This document shows positions 26,740 through 37,311 of a stretch of 64,000 bases of DNA, piece by piece; within the stretch, counting starts at the first letter, position 1, and each line of letters starts with the position of its first letter. Position numbers and translations under genes: made by a program. The notes below the pieces were generated by a model that was not told the DNA's origin, did no database searches, and saw only the letters and a list, made by a program, of their open reading frames with translations. The DNA is from Aeromonas popoffii (GTDB taxonomy: Bacteria; Pseudomonadota; Gammaproteobacteria; Enterobacterales; Aeromonadaceae). Location: positions 1-64,000 of the forward strand of contig NZ_CDBI01000025.1 in NCBI RefSeq assembly GCF_000820025.1, in the 5' to 3' direction.

Positions 26740-27009
26740 TCTGTGCTTGCCTCCCCGCTATCCCCACGCTTCGTTATACGCCACGTCACAGCGATCTCAT
26801 TTCGCCAGAGCCCCCGTCGGCTGCCTCCATATTCCAGCTTTATCAGTAGTCCCCGCTGAATTGGGGCGACTTGCAACCAAGTTATTTTTTTGCGCTAACC
26901 TTATTGAGCCATTTGTAATTAATGGGTTCGGGCGTGGTTCATCCTCTCTGACACCAGTGGGATAACAGCTTGCTCCCGCCTCGACTCACGTGCAGGGATG
27001 AGTTTGCGT

Positions 27010-28227
27010 ATGACAGATCACAAGACGGCAGAGACAATTGCATTCTGGGACCCCGTGAGTTGGGCATGCTGCCTAGGCATAGGCCTGCTCAGCATCCTGC
27101 TGCTAGTTCTCGCTGGCAGCCCTCTGTCTTATCTGCTGGCCAACGGCGTGCTGGCCCTGGGCGCAGCCCTCTGGTGCTCCCATCACTATCACAACAAGCC
27201 GGAGGCAAGCCATCACGACGAGGAGGCTGCCCATACCTGGTCTGCCGCCCAGCTCAGCCATTCCATTATTGGGCTCGAGCAAGTGTGCGAGAAAGCGGTC
27301 CCCATCTGGTCACAGCAAATTGAGAGCTCTCGTCAGCAGACCGAAGGGGCCATGATCGATCTGACCCAGCGCTTCTCCGGGCTCACCACCAAGCTGGAAG
27401 AGGCGGTAGCCGCCTCTCACAATGCCGCCGGAAATCTGGGCGGGACAAAATCGGCGGGCATGGCCGCCGTACTGGCCGAGAGCCAGGCTCAGCTCAACCA
27501 GGTGCTCGCCATCATGCATTCCGCGCAAGCCAATCGCGATGCCATGCTGGCGGAAATCAAGACGCTTACCGCCTACACCATAGAGCTCAATACCATGGCG
27601 CTCGATGTGGCCAAAATTGCTTCCCAGACCAACTTGCTGGCGCTCAATGCTGCAATAGAGGCGGCTCGGGCTGGCGAGGCCGGTCGCGGCTTCGCCGTGG
27701 TGGCCGATGAAGTGCGCACCCTGTCGCGCCTCTCCAGCGAAACGGCCAAGAAGATGACGGACAAGGTCGACACCATCAATAGCGGCATTGGCCGAGCCTT
27801 CCAGATAGCAGAAAGCGCAGCCGCGCGGGATCAAGCAGCCGTCAGTGACTCGGAGCACGCTATCGAGCAGGTGCTGGAGCGCTTTCGCATGGCCACTACC
27901 AGCCTGGCGGAGTCGGCAGCCCTGCTGCAGAGCGAAAGCTCGGGGATCCACCGCGAGATCTCCGATGTCATCGTTTCGCTACAGTTCCAGGATAGGGTCA
28001 GTCAAATCCTCAACCATGTACGCCAGAACATGGACAGCCTCAATGACCATCTGATTTCCTCACGTAATAGAACACACCAGTCAGGCCCCATCCAGATAGA
28101 TGCGGAGAGCTGGCTGGCAGACATGGAACTCTCCTACGCCACAGATGAACAACGCAACATTCATCATGGCCGCCGTCAGCAACCCATGGTGAATTCATCC
28201 CGCAGCGCAGACGTTACTTTTTTCTAG
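27010..28227 (+). CDS. Methyl-accepting protein with CheZ-like D-x3-Q motif
   Basis: About 405 residues. Two adjacent hydrophobic segments at the N-terminus ([37 protein letters not shown]) leave almost no periplasmic domain. The signalling hairpin [35 protein letters not shown] is intact, at ~residues 194-240. Near the end [14 protein letters not shown] places Asp328 and Gln332 in the D-x3-Q spacing of the CheZ phosphatase. First gene of the che cluster; cheY follows 9 bp later. The ATG at 26998 is possible but its AGGG abuts the codon, so 27010 is preferred. It ends ADVTFF, a degenerate form of the tail on the other two receptors. Confidence 0.85.
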   Translation: MTDHKTAETIAFWDPVSWACCLGIGLLSILLLVLAGSPLSYLLANGVLALGAALWCSHHYHNKPEASHHDEEAAHTWSAAQLSHSIIGLEQVCEKAVPIWSQQIESSRQQTEGAMIDLTQRFSGLTTKLEEAVAASHNAAGNLGGTKSAGMAAVLAESQAQLNQVLAIMHSAQANRDAMLAEIKTLTAYTIELNTMALDVAKIASQTNLLALNAAIEAARAGEAGRGFAVVADEVRTLSRLSSETAKKMTDKVDTINSGIGRAFQIAESAAARDQAAVSDSEHAIEQVLERFRMATTSLAESAALLQSESSGIHREISDVIVSLQFQDRVSQILNHVRQNMDSLNDHLISSRNRTHQSGPIQIDAESWLADMELSYATDEQRNIHHGRRQQPMVNSSRSADVTFF

Positions 28228-28236
28228 GAGACAGAT

Positions 28237-28605
28237 ATGTCCAAAACAGTCCTGATCGTGGATGACTCGGCAACCATTCGCCAAGTCGTCGGCATGACGC
28301 TCAAGGGAGCCGGTTACGAGGTGATGGAAGCCTGCGATGGCAAGGATGCCCTCAGGAAACTCGACGGCAAGAAGATCAATCTCATCATCAGCGACGTCAA
28401 CATGCCGAACATGGATGGCATCAGCTTCGTCAAGGAGGCCAAGAAACTGGCAAGCTACAAGTTCACCCCCGTCATCATGCTGACCACCGAATCCCAGGAC
28501 AGCAAGAAGCAGGAGGGACAGGCTGCAGGAGCCAAAGCCTGGGTGGTCAAGCCATTTCAACCCGATCAGATGCTGGCGGCCGTCGCCAAGCTCATCATGC
28601 CCTGA
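28237..28605 (+). CDS. cheY: CheY-type response regulator
   Basis: 122 residues, a receiver domain only: acidic pair Asp9/Asp10 in IVDDSATIRQ, phospho-acceptor Asp53 in IISDVNMPNMDG, the conserved Thr in MLTTESQ and Lys in VVKPFQP. With the kinase CheA two genes downstream it forms the phosphorelay of this chemosensory cluster. No effector domain is attached, so its output is protein binding. Confidence 0.92.
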   Translation: MSKTVLIVDDSATIRQVVGMTLKGAGYEVMEACDGKDALRKLDGKKINLIISDVNMPNMDGISFVKEAKKLASYKFTPVIMLTTESQDSKKQEGQAAGAKAWVVKPFQPDQMLAAVAKLIMP

Positions 28606-28619
28606 GTCAGGAGCCACCA

Positions 28620-28946
28620 ATGCCGCTGCACATAGAGACAGGTGAACACAAGACGCTGGTCAAAGTCTCGGGGGATATGACCATCTATACAGCCGCCGAT
28701 CTCAAGCAGGCACTCACCCCCCTGCTTTACCGCCAGCAGGCGCTGGAGCTAGATCTGTCCCAAGTATCCGAGATGGATAGTGCCGGCTTGCAGCTGTTGC
28801 TGGCTGCCAAGAAAACGGCGCAACAGGGCGGTTATCCACTGCACCTGATCATGCACAGCCATGCGGTGCTCGACGCGCTGGAGCTGTGTCAACTGACAGC
28901 CTTCTTTGGCGATCCAACCCTCATGCCCCACGCTGATCACGCCTAG
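28620..28946 (+). CDS. STAS-domain protein of the chemosensory cluster
   Basis: 108 residues, an entire STAS (anti-sigma factor antagonist-like) fold: VKVSGDMTIYTAADLKQAL at the N-terminus and LDLSQVSEMDSAGLQLLLAA, with Ser54 at the phosphorylatable position. Placed between cheY and cheA, an arrangement known in some alternative che clusters. The kinase acting on Ser54, if any, is not in the window. Role in signalling is inference. Confidence 0.85.
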   Translation: MPLHIETGEHKTLVKVSGDMTIYTAADLKQALTPLLYRQQALELDLSQVSEMDSAGLQLLLAAKKTAQQGGYPLHLIMHSHAVLDALELCQLTAFFGDPTLMPHADHA

Positions 28947-28972
28947 GCAGTCCCAGTGACAAGGAGTCATTC

Positions 28973-31186
28973 GTGAGCATCAATCTTGATCAGGCCCTGC
29001 AAACCTACATCGCCGAGGCACGCGAACTGCTGGAAGAGATGGAGTCCGCCCTGCTGACGTTGGAAAACGACCCGAACAACAGCGAGCTGATCGGTGCTAT
29101 CTTTCGGGCGGCACATACCATCAAGGGATCCGCCGGCCTGTTTGGCTTGCAGCCCATCGTCAGTTTCACCCACATAGTTGAAGACTTGCTCGATCAGGTG
29201 CGCAATCAGCAACTGGCGATCACCACGACGCTTATCAAGGATCTGCTGGAGAGCCGGGATCATATCGAGCGGCTGGTCTATCTGGTCGCAGAGCAAGGCG
29301 CGTCCCTGGGGGGTGACGAACAGGCTATGGACTCTCAGTTGCGGCTAAATTTGGCACGCCATCAGGCGACCCGCCCGACCGGGTTGACGGACTGCACCCC
29401 ATCAGCAGGCGCTGAGCCGCTCAGCAAGGAAGAGGGTCATGTCAGCACCACCTCGTTGTGGCACATCTCCCTGCGCTTTGGCCCGGATGTGCTGCGCAAT
29501 GGCATGGATCCCACCTCGTTTCTGCGCTACCTCGGCACCATGGGCACCCTCTGCTCCATCGAAACCCTTCACGACGCCCTTCCCGACTGGGAACATTTCG
29601 ATCCCGAGAACTGCTACCTCGGTTATGAACTCGATGTCGACACCCAGGCCGACAAGGGAGCCCTGAGCGACGTGTTCGAATTCGTACGCGATGACTGCCG
29701 CATCACCATACTGCCCCCTCACAGCAAAATTGCCGAGTACATAGCGCTCATCAATGACCTGCCAGAAGACAACGATATGCTGGGACAATTGTTGGTCAAA
29801 ACGGGAGCACTAACCGCCAGCGAGCTAGCGCTCGGCCTGCAAACCCAGCATGACAACCCGCAGACAGACAGCAGCAAGCTGGGGGAGATCCTGATTGCAC
29901 AGGGCGCAGTCAACGAAGTGGTCGTAGAGGCCGCGCTCAAGAAACAACACCAGAACAAGGAGAATAAAACCAAAGAGGGGCGCTACGTCCGAGTACATGC
30001 CGACAAGCTGGATGATCTGATCAACCTGGTTGGCGAGCTGGTGGTCGCCAGCTCGGGCGCCAGTCTGTTAGCCCAACGCTCACGGGACAGCCAGTTGCAG
30101 GAGGCCAACTCCACCATCGCCATGCTGGTCGAGGAGATCCGGGATGGCGCCCTGCGCCTGCGCATGGTACCCATTGGGGACACCTTCAACCGCTTCCAGC
30201 GCGTCGTGCGCGACGTAAGCCAAGAGCTGAACAAGAACATTGCGCTAGTCATCACAGGCGGTGACACCGAACTCGACAAATCCGTGGTGGAAAAGATAGG
30301 TGATCCCCTGATGCATCTGGTTCGCAATTCCATGGATCACGGCATCGAATCGGCGGGGCAGCGCCTCGCCGCCGGCAAACCGGCGAGGGGCACTTTGACC
30401 CTCAATGCCTATCACGACTCCGGCAGCATCGTCATCGAGATCAAGGACGATGGCGCCGGACTCAACAAAGCAAGAATTCTGCAAAAGGCGCAAGAACGGG
30501 GCCTGGTCGCCGCCAATGCGGCCTTGACAGATCAGGAGATCTACCTGCTCATCTTCGAGCCCGGTTTTTCCACCGCAGAGACAATCACCAACCTCTCGGG
30601 TCGAGGGGTTGGCATGGACGTGGTCAAACGCAACATCACGGCCCTGCGCGGCAGCGTCGAGCTGGACAGCAAGCCAGGACAGGGCACCCGAGTGCAGATC
30701 AGGTTGCCATTGACCCTGGCCATCATCGACGGCTTTTTGGTCAGGGTTAGCACCACACATTACGTCATACCCCTCGACATGGTAATCGAGTGCGTTGAGC
30801 TGACCCAGAGTGCGCTGGCCGATACTCAGGGACGCAACTACCTCAACCTGCGCGGCGAGGTGCTGCCATTCGTACGACTCCAACAATACTTCGATATCGA
30901 AGGTGCGAGAGGGCGCAGGGAAAACATAGTGGTCGTCAGTCACGGCGGCAAAAAATCCGGGCTGGTAGTCGATGAACTGCTGGGGGAGTTTCAGATCGTG
31001 ATCAAGCCGCTCGGCAAGCTGTTTCAACGCCTGCAAGGGATCAGCGGATCCACCATTCTGGGCGGTGGCGAGGTTGCCCTGATCCTGGATATTCCCTCCC
31101 TCATTCAACATGCCATCGATCAGGAACTGAGCCAGCTGAGCCAGTACGCCCTTCCTCGCCAGCAAACTCAACCAAGAGTCAATTAA
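28973..31186 (+). CDS. cheA: Chemotaxis histidine kinase CheA
   Basis: 737 residues, GTG start with AAGGAG. P1 HPt domain with His48 in IFRAAHTIKGSAGLFG. Then a ~150-residue region with two repeats of an unusual alpha-beta segment (residues ~155-255) and a glutamate/glutamine-rich linker. P3 dimer helix YVRVHADKLDDLINLVGELVVA, P4 kinase with N-box LMHLVRNSMDHGIE, DDGAGLN and GRGVGMDVV, and the P5 CheW-like domain with YVIPLDMVIECVEL at the end. It phosphorylates CheY and CheB of this cluster. The domain order is standard; the P2 region is not the E. coli type. Confidence 0.94.
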   Translation: MSINLDQALQTYIAEARELLEEMESALLTLENDPNNSELIGAIFRAAHTIKGSAGLFGLQPIVSFTHIVEDLLDQVRNQQLAITTTLIKDLLESRDHIERLVYLVAEQGASLGGDEQAMDSQLRLNLARHQATRPTGLTDCTPSAGAEPLSKEEGHVSTTSLWHISLRFGPDVLRNGMDPTSFLRYLGTMGTLCSIETLHDALPDWEHFDPENCYLGYELDVDTQADKGALSDVFEFVRDDCRITILPPHSKIAEYIALINDLPEDNDMLGQLLVKTGALTASELALGLQTQHDNPQTDSSKLGEILIAQGAVNEVVVEAALKKQHQNKENKTKEGRYVRVHADKLDDLINLVGELVVASSGASLLAQRSRDSQLQEANSTIAMLVEEIRDGALRLRMVPIGDTFNRFQRVVRDVSQELNKNIALVITGGDTELDKSVVEKIGDPLMHLVRNSMDHGIESAGQRLAAGKPARGTLTLNAYHDSGSIVIEIKDDGAGLNKARILQKAQERGLVAANAALTDQEIYLLIFEPGFSTAETITNLSGRGVGMDVVKRNITALRGSVELDSKPGQGTRVQIRLPLTLAIIDGFLVRVSTTHYVIPLDMVIECVELTQSALADTQGRNYLNLRGEVLPFVRLQQYFDIEGARGRRENIVVVSHGGKKSGLVVDELLGEFQIVIKPLGKLFQRLQGISGSTILGGGEVALILDIPSLIQHAIDQELSQLSQYALPRQQTQPRVN

Positions 31187-31201
31187 CGCCAGGAGCCCAT
31201 T

Positions 31202-33124
31202 ATGTTCAGAAACTCCACCATTAAAATGCGACTCACCATCCTGCTCTGCCTACTATGCCTGCTGCTACTAGGCGTTGGCGGGCTAGGACTCTACAACATG
31301 CAGAGCAGCAACCAGGGCCTGCAACGGGTTTATAACGACCGTGTGGTGCCGCTCAAACAGCTGAAAACCATCTCAGACAACTACGCCGTCGCCGTCATCG
31401 ACAACGTCAACAAGGCCAATGTGGGCCTCATCAGCGCCGAAGAGGCATTGCAACAGGTCCAGCGGGCCCAGCAGCAGATCAAGCAAGAGTGGCAGCATTA
31501 TCAGTCCACCAAGCTGACCGCAGCCGAGCAGAAACTATCGGCTGAGGCGGGCACCCTGTTCAACGCGGCGGATCGCGATATCACCAAACTGGAGCAGTTT
31601 CTAGCGACCCAGCACGGAGTCATCGCCGGCACCCTCAATGATTTTGACGGCAAGCTTTACAGCTCTATCGATCCCATCGGCAACAAGATAACTGAGCTGG
31701 TCACTCTGCAACTCGATGTGGCCAAAGCCGAATATGAGCAGGCTCAATCCTGGTACGACGCCATGCTGCTCACCATGATGGTAGTGGTCACGGCGGGGAT
31801 AGTGGCGGCGGCCTGGCTTGGTATAGTGCTCATCCGCAGCATCATTGCCCCCATCAATCAGGCGCTGCAGGTGGCCAACCATCTGGCGGAGGGGAACCTC
31901 GACGTCACCATCACCATAGGAGCCAACGATGAAGCGGGTCAACTCTTGATGGCCATGCAGAATATGGTCAACAAGCTGACAGCACTCATCAACGACATAG
32001 AAACCCTGGTCACCGCCGCCGTCGATCAAGGGGATTTCAGCTACAAGATAGCGCTGGACAATCGGCAGGGTTATACCAAACGCTTGTCCGAGCAGCTGAA
32101 CCGCTTGTCCAACGTCACAGATACCAGCCTCAAGGATGTCATGCGCATCGCCACCGCCCTGTCGCGGGGGGATCTCACCCAAAAGATAGATCAGCCCTAC
32201 CCGGGGATTTTTGGTCAGACCAAAGATGGTCTCAACAGCACCATAGACGCCTTGACAGCCATCATTGAAGAGGTACGCAACGCCGCTGACAACCTCACCA
32301 ATGCCTCCAGCCAAGTCAGCACCACGGCCCAGTCCCTGAGTCAGGCCACCAGTGAACAGGCAGCGAGCGTGGAAGAAACCAGCGCCTCCATCGAGCAGAT
32401 GAGTGCCAGCATCAACCAGAACACCGACAACGCCAAGGTGACCGACAACATGGCGAGCAGCGCCGTCCTCGAAGCGACCGAAGGGGGTCACTCGGTACAG
32501 CAAACCGTGGCGGCGATGCAACAGATAGCCCGCAAAGTCAGCATTATCGATGACATCGCCTACCAGACCAACCTGCTGGCGCTCAATGCCGCCATAGAGG
32601 CGGCCCGCGCCGGTGAACATGGCAAGGGCTTTGCGGTAGTGGCCGCCGAGGTACGCAAATTGGCTGAGCGCAGCCAGATTGCGGCGCAGGAGATAGGGGA
32701 ACTATCCTCCAGCAGCGTCGATACCGCAGAGAAAGCGGGCAGTCTGCTCGACAAGATAGTGCCTTCCATTCGCAAGACATCCGACCTGGTCCAGGAGATC
32801 AATGCTGCGTCCGGCGAGCAGGCCAGCGCGGCTAACCAGATCAGCATGGCCATGAACCAGCTCAATCAGGTGACCCAGCAGAACGCGGCCAGCAGCGAGG
32901 AACTGGCCGCCACCGCCGAGGAGATGAGCTCCCAGGCCAACGAGCTGCAGCAGACCATGGACTTCTTCTCGCTGGATAACCTGGTCAGGCCCTCAAAACT
33001 CAGCGAGGGTACGCACAGGGGAGCGTCCCCCAGAGGCACGTTTGTCATGCCCGCCCACCACCCGCTGCACGGCAACACGGTACCTCAACCCCAGGTTGAT
33101 GAAGCCGATTTTGTCCGCTTTTAA
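31202..33124 (+). CDS. Transmembrane methyl-accepting chemotaxis protein
   Basis: 640 residues. N-terminal TM1 ([20 protein letters not shown]), a ~150-residue four-helix-bundle (4HB_MCP) periplasmic domain with a Lys/Asp/Glu-rich helical sequence, TM2 ([20 protein letters not shown]), HAMP ([20 protein letters not shown]), then a methylation-helix region and the hairpin [43 protein letters not shown]. The C-terminus ends DEADFVRF after a ~50-residue unstructured linker. The ligand is unknown. It is the second receptor in the cluster. Confidence 0.92.
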   Translation: MFRNSTIKMRLTILLCLLCLLLLGVGGLGLYNMQSSNQGLQRVYNDRVVPLKQLKTISDNYAVAVIDNVNKANVGLISAEEALQQVQRAQQQIKQEWQHYQSTKLTAAEQKLSAEAGTLFNAADRDITKLEQFLATQHGVIAGTLNDFDGKLYSSIDPIGNKITELVTLQLDVAKAEYEQAQSWYDAMLLTMMVVVTAGIVAAAWLGIVLIRSIIAPINQALQVANHLAEGNLDVTITIGANDEAGQLLMAMQNMVNKLTALINDIETLVTAAVDQGDFSYKIALDNRQGYTKRLSEQLNRLSNVTDTSLKDVMRIATALSRGDLTQKIDQPYPGIFGQTKDGLNSTIDALTAIIEEVRNAADNLTNASSQVSTTAQSLSQATSEQAASVEETSASIEQMSASINQNTDNAKVTDNMASSAVLEATEGGHSVQQTVAAMQQIARKVSIIDDIAYQTNLLALNAAIEAARAGEHGKGFAVVAAEVRKLAERSQIAAQEIGELSSSSVDTAEKAGSLLDKIVPSIRKTSDLVQEINAASGEQASAANQISMAMNQLNQVTQQNAASSEELAATAEEMSSQANELQQTMDFFSLDNLVRPSKLSEGTHRGASPRGTFVMPAHHPLHGNTVPQPQVDEADFVRF

Positions 33125-33136
33125 CCGGAGAGACTC

Positions 33137-33709
33137 ATGAGCATGTCAACCGAAGTGGTCCCACAGCCAGTCACACTGGCTCATGACAATCAGGGCGATG
33201 CCCAGTATCTGACCTTCCTGATCAAGGGTGAGATGTTTGCCATCAACATTCTCGGGGTCAAAGAAATCATCGAATACGGCAACATCACTCCCATCCCCAT
33301 GATGCCCAGCTTCATCCGCGGCGTGATCAACCTCAGGGGGGCAGTGGTCTCGGTGGTGGACCTCAACGCTCGCTTTGGCAATGCCCCCTCCAGCATCACC
33401 CGCCGTAGTTGCATCGTCATCATCGAAGGGATGCACCCGGATGATCCCGAGCACGGCAATCAGGACATTGGGGTCGTGGTGGATTCGGTCTCGGAAGTAC
33501 TGACCATTCCCTGCAACGAGATAGAGCCACCGCCCAGTTTTGGCGCCCGCATCCGGGCCGATTTCATCAGCGGTATGGGCAAGGTGAATGGCAAGTTCGT
33601 CATCCTCATCAATACCGAGAAGGTGCTCTCCATCGACGAGATGACACAACTAAGTGAACTGACCCAGCAGCAGGAACGGCTGCTGGAACAAAAACAGCCA
33701 ACGCCATAA
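33137..33709 (+). CDS. cheW: Chemotaxis coupling protein CheW
   Basis: 190 residues, a single CheW SH3-pair domain: YLTFLIKGEMFAINILGVKEIIEY, the signature IPMMPSFIRGVINLRGAVVSVVDLNARFG and FISGMGKVNGKFVILINTEKVLS. Longer than E. coli CheW (167) by a C-terminal glutamine-rich helix. It links the cluster's CheA to its receptors. Confidence 0.94.
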   Translation: MSMSTEVVPQPVTLAHDNQGDAQYLTFLIKGEMFAINILGVKEIIEYGNITPIPMMPSFIRGVINLRGAVVSVVDLNARFGNAPSSITRRSCIVIIEGMHPDDPEHGNQDIGVVVDSVSEVLTIPCNEIEPPPSFGARIRADFISGMGKVNGKFVILINTEKVLSIDEMTQLSELTQQQERLLEQKQPTP

Positions 33710-33781
33710 CCCAAACATCAACAACAACGAGAGTGTCGCTCACACCACACAGCAATGACATGTCGCACAAGGATCAGGCCC

Positions 33782-35953
33782 ATGACTCAATCATTCTTTG
33801 GCAATCTCTTCGGCAACGGTAGCGCTCATACCTTGCAACAAGCACAACTGACCCAGTTGATCGGGGCTACTCGCACTATTTCGCAGGGGATCGCGCAGGG
33901 TGAACCGCCGTTCCTGCTGGAACTGGGCACACTGGATGGCCCGCTGCGGGAACTCTGTCAGGAGTTCAACCAGGTAATCACGCTGCTGGGCCAGCGGCTC
34001 AACAGCGGGCTGGCGGCCATCAGCGCCAACCAGGCCCTGTATGACGAGAACCTGCGGGTGCGCAAGGCTCTGGATGGTGCCTCGACCAATGTGATGATCG
34101 CCGATACCAACCTCGACATCGTCTACATGAATGAAGCCGTGCTCGCCATGCTGGGGCAGGCGGAGTCCGACATCCGCAAGGATCTGCCCAACTTCGATAC
34201 CAGACAGCTGATGGGCAAGAACATAGACACCTTTCACAAGGATCCGTCCCACCAGCGCAGCATGCTGGCCAAGCTGGACAAGACCTACCGCACGCAGATC
34301 TCGGTCGGTGGCCGCATCTTCTCCCTGATCGCCAACCCTGTCTTCAACGATAGCGGAGAGCGGCTCGGTTCAGTGGTGGAGTGGGCAGATCGCACCAAGG
34401 AGATCGCCATCGAAAATGAGGTGAAAGCGGCCAACGCGGCGGCCAAACTCGCCGCCGCCGAAAGCCTGCGAGTCAAAAGAGCGCTGGATGGCGCCAGTAC
34501 CAACGTGATGATTGCCGACACAGATTTGAACATCATCTACATGAACGAATCGGTCAAGGAGATGCTTAGCCTGGCCGAGTCCGACATCAAGAAGGATCTC
34601 TTCAGCTTCAATTCGTCCACCCTGATGGGGGCCAACATCGACAGTTTTCACAAGAATCCCGGCCATCAGCGCGGCATGCTGGCCAAGCTGAGCAATACCT
34701 ACAAGACCCAGATCCTGCTCGGTGGCCGCACCTTCTCGCTCATTGCCAACCCAGTGTTCAGCGATGATGGCGAGCGGCTGGGCTCCGTGGTCGAGTGGTC
34801 TGATCGCACCAAGGAGGTCGCGATCGAGCGGGAGATGTCGGAGATCGTGCAGGCGGTGATCAACGGGGAGCTGCACAAACGCATGGATCTGGTGGGCAAG
34901 AGTGGTTTCTTCCAGACCCTGGGGGAAGGCATCAACCGCATCGCAGAGGTGATAGACACCAGTCTCAACGACGTGATCCGGGTGGTGCAATGCCTGGCTC
35001 GGGGAGATCTGACCCAAACGATCGTGGCCGACTACCCCGGGGTATTTGGCACTACCAAGGACTCCCTCAACCAAACCATCATCTCGCTGACCAACATAGT
35101 GACCGAGGTGCGGAGCGCGTCCGATAACCTCTCCAGTGCCTCGGAACAAGTCAGCGCCACCGCCCAATCTATCAGTCAGTCGAGCAGTGAGCAGGCATCC
35201 AGCATGGAGGAGACCAGCGCCTCCATCGAGCAGATGAGTGCCAGCATCAACCAGAACACAGACAACGCTCAGGTCACGGATGGCATGGCCAGCAAGGCGG
35301 CCAAGGAGGCCGTGGAAGGCGGTGAAGCAGTCAAGCTCACGGTCGATGCCATGAAACAGATCGCCAAACGAATCGGCATCATTGATGACATCGCCTACCA
35401 GACCAATCTATTGGCCCTCAACGCCGCCATCGAAGCCGCCCGTGCGGGGGATCACGGCAAGGGCTTTGCGGTGGTCGCCGCCGAGGTCCGCAAACTGGCG
35501 GAGCGCAGCCAGGTGGCGGCTCAGGAGATAGGCGAGCTGGCCTCCAGCAGCGTCGACATGGCGGAAAAAGCGGGCCGCCTGCTCGATCAGATGGTGCCCT
35601 CCATCAACAAGACTTCGGATCTGGTACAGGAGATCAGCGCGGCCTCCGCCGAACAATCCACCGGCGTTAGCCAGATCAATATCGCCATGAATCAGCTAAG
35701 CCAGGTGACCCAGCAGAATGCATCCTGCAGCGAGCAGCTGGCGGCCACAGCAGAGGAGATGAGCAGCCAGGCCGAGCAACTGCAACTGGCCATGGAGTTC
35801 TTTACCCTGGAGCAACACAAGGGCGGCACGGGTCACAAAACCACAACCCCCCGGGCTGCAACCCGAGGACGTTTCATCACCGACGGCAATGGACAAGATG
35901 GCTTCAATGGTTCCCCTCGCCCCCACAACGACGCTGATTTTGTTCGGTTCTAA
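33782..35953 (+). CDS. Soluble chemoreceptor with duplicated PAS domains
   Basis: 723 residues with no membrane segment. Two PAS domains, residues ~93-213 and ~231-351, share most of their residues (both contain [34 protein letters not shown]). A HAMP-like connector (residues ~360-430) precedes a methyl-accepting hairpin with [43 protein letters not shown]. The last residues are [11 protein letters not shown] domains would sense redox, oxygen or ligands in the cytoplasm; the cofactor is not evident. The ATG at 33782 is preferred to 33755 because AAGGA lies 12 bp upstream. Confidence 0.92.
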   Translation: MTQSFFGNLFGNGSAHTLQQAQLTQLIGATRTISQGIAQGEPPFLLELGTLDGPLRELCQEFNQVITLLGQRLNSGLAAISANQALYDENLRVRKALDGASTNVMIADTNLDIVYMNEAVLAMLGQAESDIRKDLPNFDTRQLMGKNIDTFHKDPSHQRSMLAKLDKTYRTQISVGGRIFSLIANPVFNDSGERLGSVVEWADRTKEIAIENEVKAANAAAKLAAAESLRVKRALDGASTNVMIADTDLNIIYMNESVKEMLSLAESDIKKDLFSFNSSTLMGANIDSFHKNPGHQRGMLAKLSNTYKTQILLGGRTFSLIANPVFSDDGERLGSVVEWSDRTKEVAIEREMSEIVQAVINGELHKRMDLVGKSGFFQTLGEGINRIAEVIDTSLNDVIRVVQCLARGDLTQTIVADYPGVFGTTKDSLNQTIISLTNIVTEVRSASDNLSSASEQVSATAQSISQSSSEQASSMEETSASIEQMSASINQNTDNAQVTDGMASKAAKEAVEGGEAVKLTVDAMKQIAKRIGIIDDIAYQTNLLALNAAIEAARAGDHGKGFAVVAAEVRKLAERSQVAAQEIGELASSSVDMAEKAGRLLDQMVPSINKTSDLVQEISAASAEQSTGVSQINIAMNQLSQVTQQNASCSEQLAATAEEMSSQAEQLQLAMEFFTLEQHKGGTGHKTTTPRAATRGRFITDGNGQDGFNGSPRPHNDADFVRF
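34058..34837 (+). repeat. Tandem duplication of PAS-encoding segment
   Basis: Direct repeat with a 414-bp period, first copy from ~34058, second from ~34472, encoding the two PAS domains of the soluble receptor. Both copies retain CTGGATGG and GCCAA-rich stretches at the nucleotide level. The linker between them is alanine-rich. Confidence 0.8.
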
Positions 35954-36014
35954 GCAAGGTAGCGGGTGAGCATGGCTCACCCGCTACGCCCCGATCACCA
36001 CAGGGAGTCAGGTC

Positions 36015-36818
36015 GTGTATCAGACCCAGTTGCATGATGATGAATTTACACAGTTTCAACGCTGGCTCCACCAAACGGCGGGCATCGATCTGTCACCGGC
36101 GAAGAAGGCGCTGGTCGCCAGCCGGCTGTCAAAACGGCTCTGTCACTACGAACTGGAGAGCTACGGCGACTATTTCAGCCTGATCATGAATAACCGGGGG
36201 GCAGAGCTGCAAATCGCACTGGACCTGCTCACCACCAACGAGACCTACTTTTTCCGGGAACCAAAGCACTTCGAGTTTCTCAGCGAGAAGGTGCTGGCAC
36301 TGCTGCCAAAAGAGCGGGCGGTGCGCATCTGGAGCGCGGCCAGCTCATCCGGCGAAGAGCCTTACAGTCTGGCCATGACGCTGGCTGACACCTTGAGCCA
36401 GGGCAATTGGGAGGTGATAGCTTCGGATATTTCGACCCGGGTGCTGGAGCAGGCCAGATCGGGGCAATATCCCATCGAGCGGGCCCATAATATTCCGCTC
36501 TCCTTCCTGATGAAGTACTGCCTGAAGGGCGTCGGCTTTCAGGAGGGTACCTTCATCATCGACCGCAAGCTCAGGGACAAGGTGCAATTTCATCACATCA
36601 ACCTGAATCAGGAGCTGCCTGACATCGGTATGTTCGACATCATTCTGATCCGCAATGTGATGATCTATTTCAATCGGGAAACCAAGGGGCAGGTGCTACA
36701 GCGCCTGGTACCACGCTTGAAGAAGGGAGGCTATCTCATCGTCAGCCATGCGGAGAGCCTGAACGGCCTGCCCCACGGTTTGCAACTGGTATCACCCTCC
36801 ATCTATCTGAAACCCTGA
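36015..36818 (+). CDS. cheR: Chemotaxis methyltransferase CheR
   Basis: 267 residues, GTG start with GGGAGTC upstream. N-terminal all-helical CheR domain, then the SAM-binding domain: TTNETYFFREPKHF, IWSAASSSGEEPYSLAMTL (motif I), SDIST and IILIRNVMIYFN. It methylates glutamates on the receptors with SAM, so adaptation is local to the cluster with CheD and CheB. Confidence 0.94.
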   Translation: MYQTQLHDDEFTQFQRWLHQTAGIDLSPAKKALVASRLSKRLCHYELESYGDYFSLIMNNRGAELQIALDLLTTNETYFFREPKHFEFLSEKVLALLPKERAVRIWSAASSSGEEPYSLAMTLADTLSQGNWEVIASDISTRVLEQARSGQYPIERAHNIPLSFLMKYCLKGVGFQEGTFIIDRKLRDKVQFHHINLNQELPDIGMFDIILIRNVMIYFNRETKGQVLQRLVPRLKKGGYLIVSHAESLNGLPHGLQLVSPSIYLKP

Positions 36819-36828
36819 GGGTTTCAAA

Positions 36829-37299
36829 ATGAAAGAGATAGTGCTGCAACCGGGAGAATTCTTTTTTGGTCAGGATAACACCATCATCCGCACCCATCTT
36901 GGCTCCTGCGTGGCCATTACCATGTGGCATCCGGAACAGAAACGGGGTGGCATGTGCCACTACATGCTGCCAAGCCGTGGTCACAACGATGACGTGCTGG
37001 ATGGCCGCTATGCAGATGAGGCAATCCAGTTGTTTATCAATGAAATAAGCAAGTACCCCGCCCCCATTCACGAATACGAGGTCAAGTTGTTCGGCGGCGG
37101 CAACATGTTTATCGAACAGCAGACACTCAACACCATGAATGTGGCAATTAAAAACATCAAGGCGGCCTGGCAACTGACTCAGCACCTGGGACTGTCGATC
37201 AAGGCCCACCATCTCGGACATGCAGGACACAGAAGCCTGATTTTTGAACTGACCAACGGCAATGTCTGGGTACGCCACCACCGGCTGCCTCATCGTTAA
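36829..37299 (+). CDS. cheD: Chemoreceptor glutamine deamidase CheD
   Basis: 156 residues. The catalytic pair is at the standard positions: Cys27 in THLGSCVAI and His44 in GGMCHYMLP, and the fold ends in VKLFGGGNMF. Deamidates glutamines to glutamates in receptors. E. coli has no CheD, so its presence marks a distinct class of chemosensory system. It lies 10 bp after cheR and 12 bp before cheB. Confidence 0.93.
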   Translation: MKEIVLQPGEFFFGQDNTIIRTHLGSCVAITMWHPEQKRGGMCHYMLPSRGHNDDVLDGRYADEAIQLFINEISKYPAPIHEYEVKLFGGGNMFIEQQTLNTMNVAIKNIKAAWQLTQHLGLSIKAHHLGHAGHRSLIFELTNGNVWVRHHRLPHR

Positions 37300-37311
37300 G
37301 GGAACTGGGCT

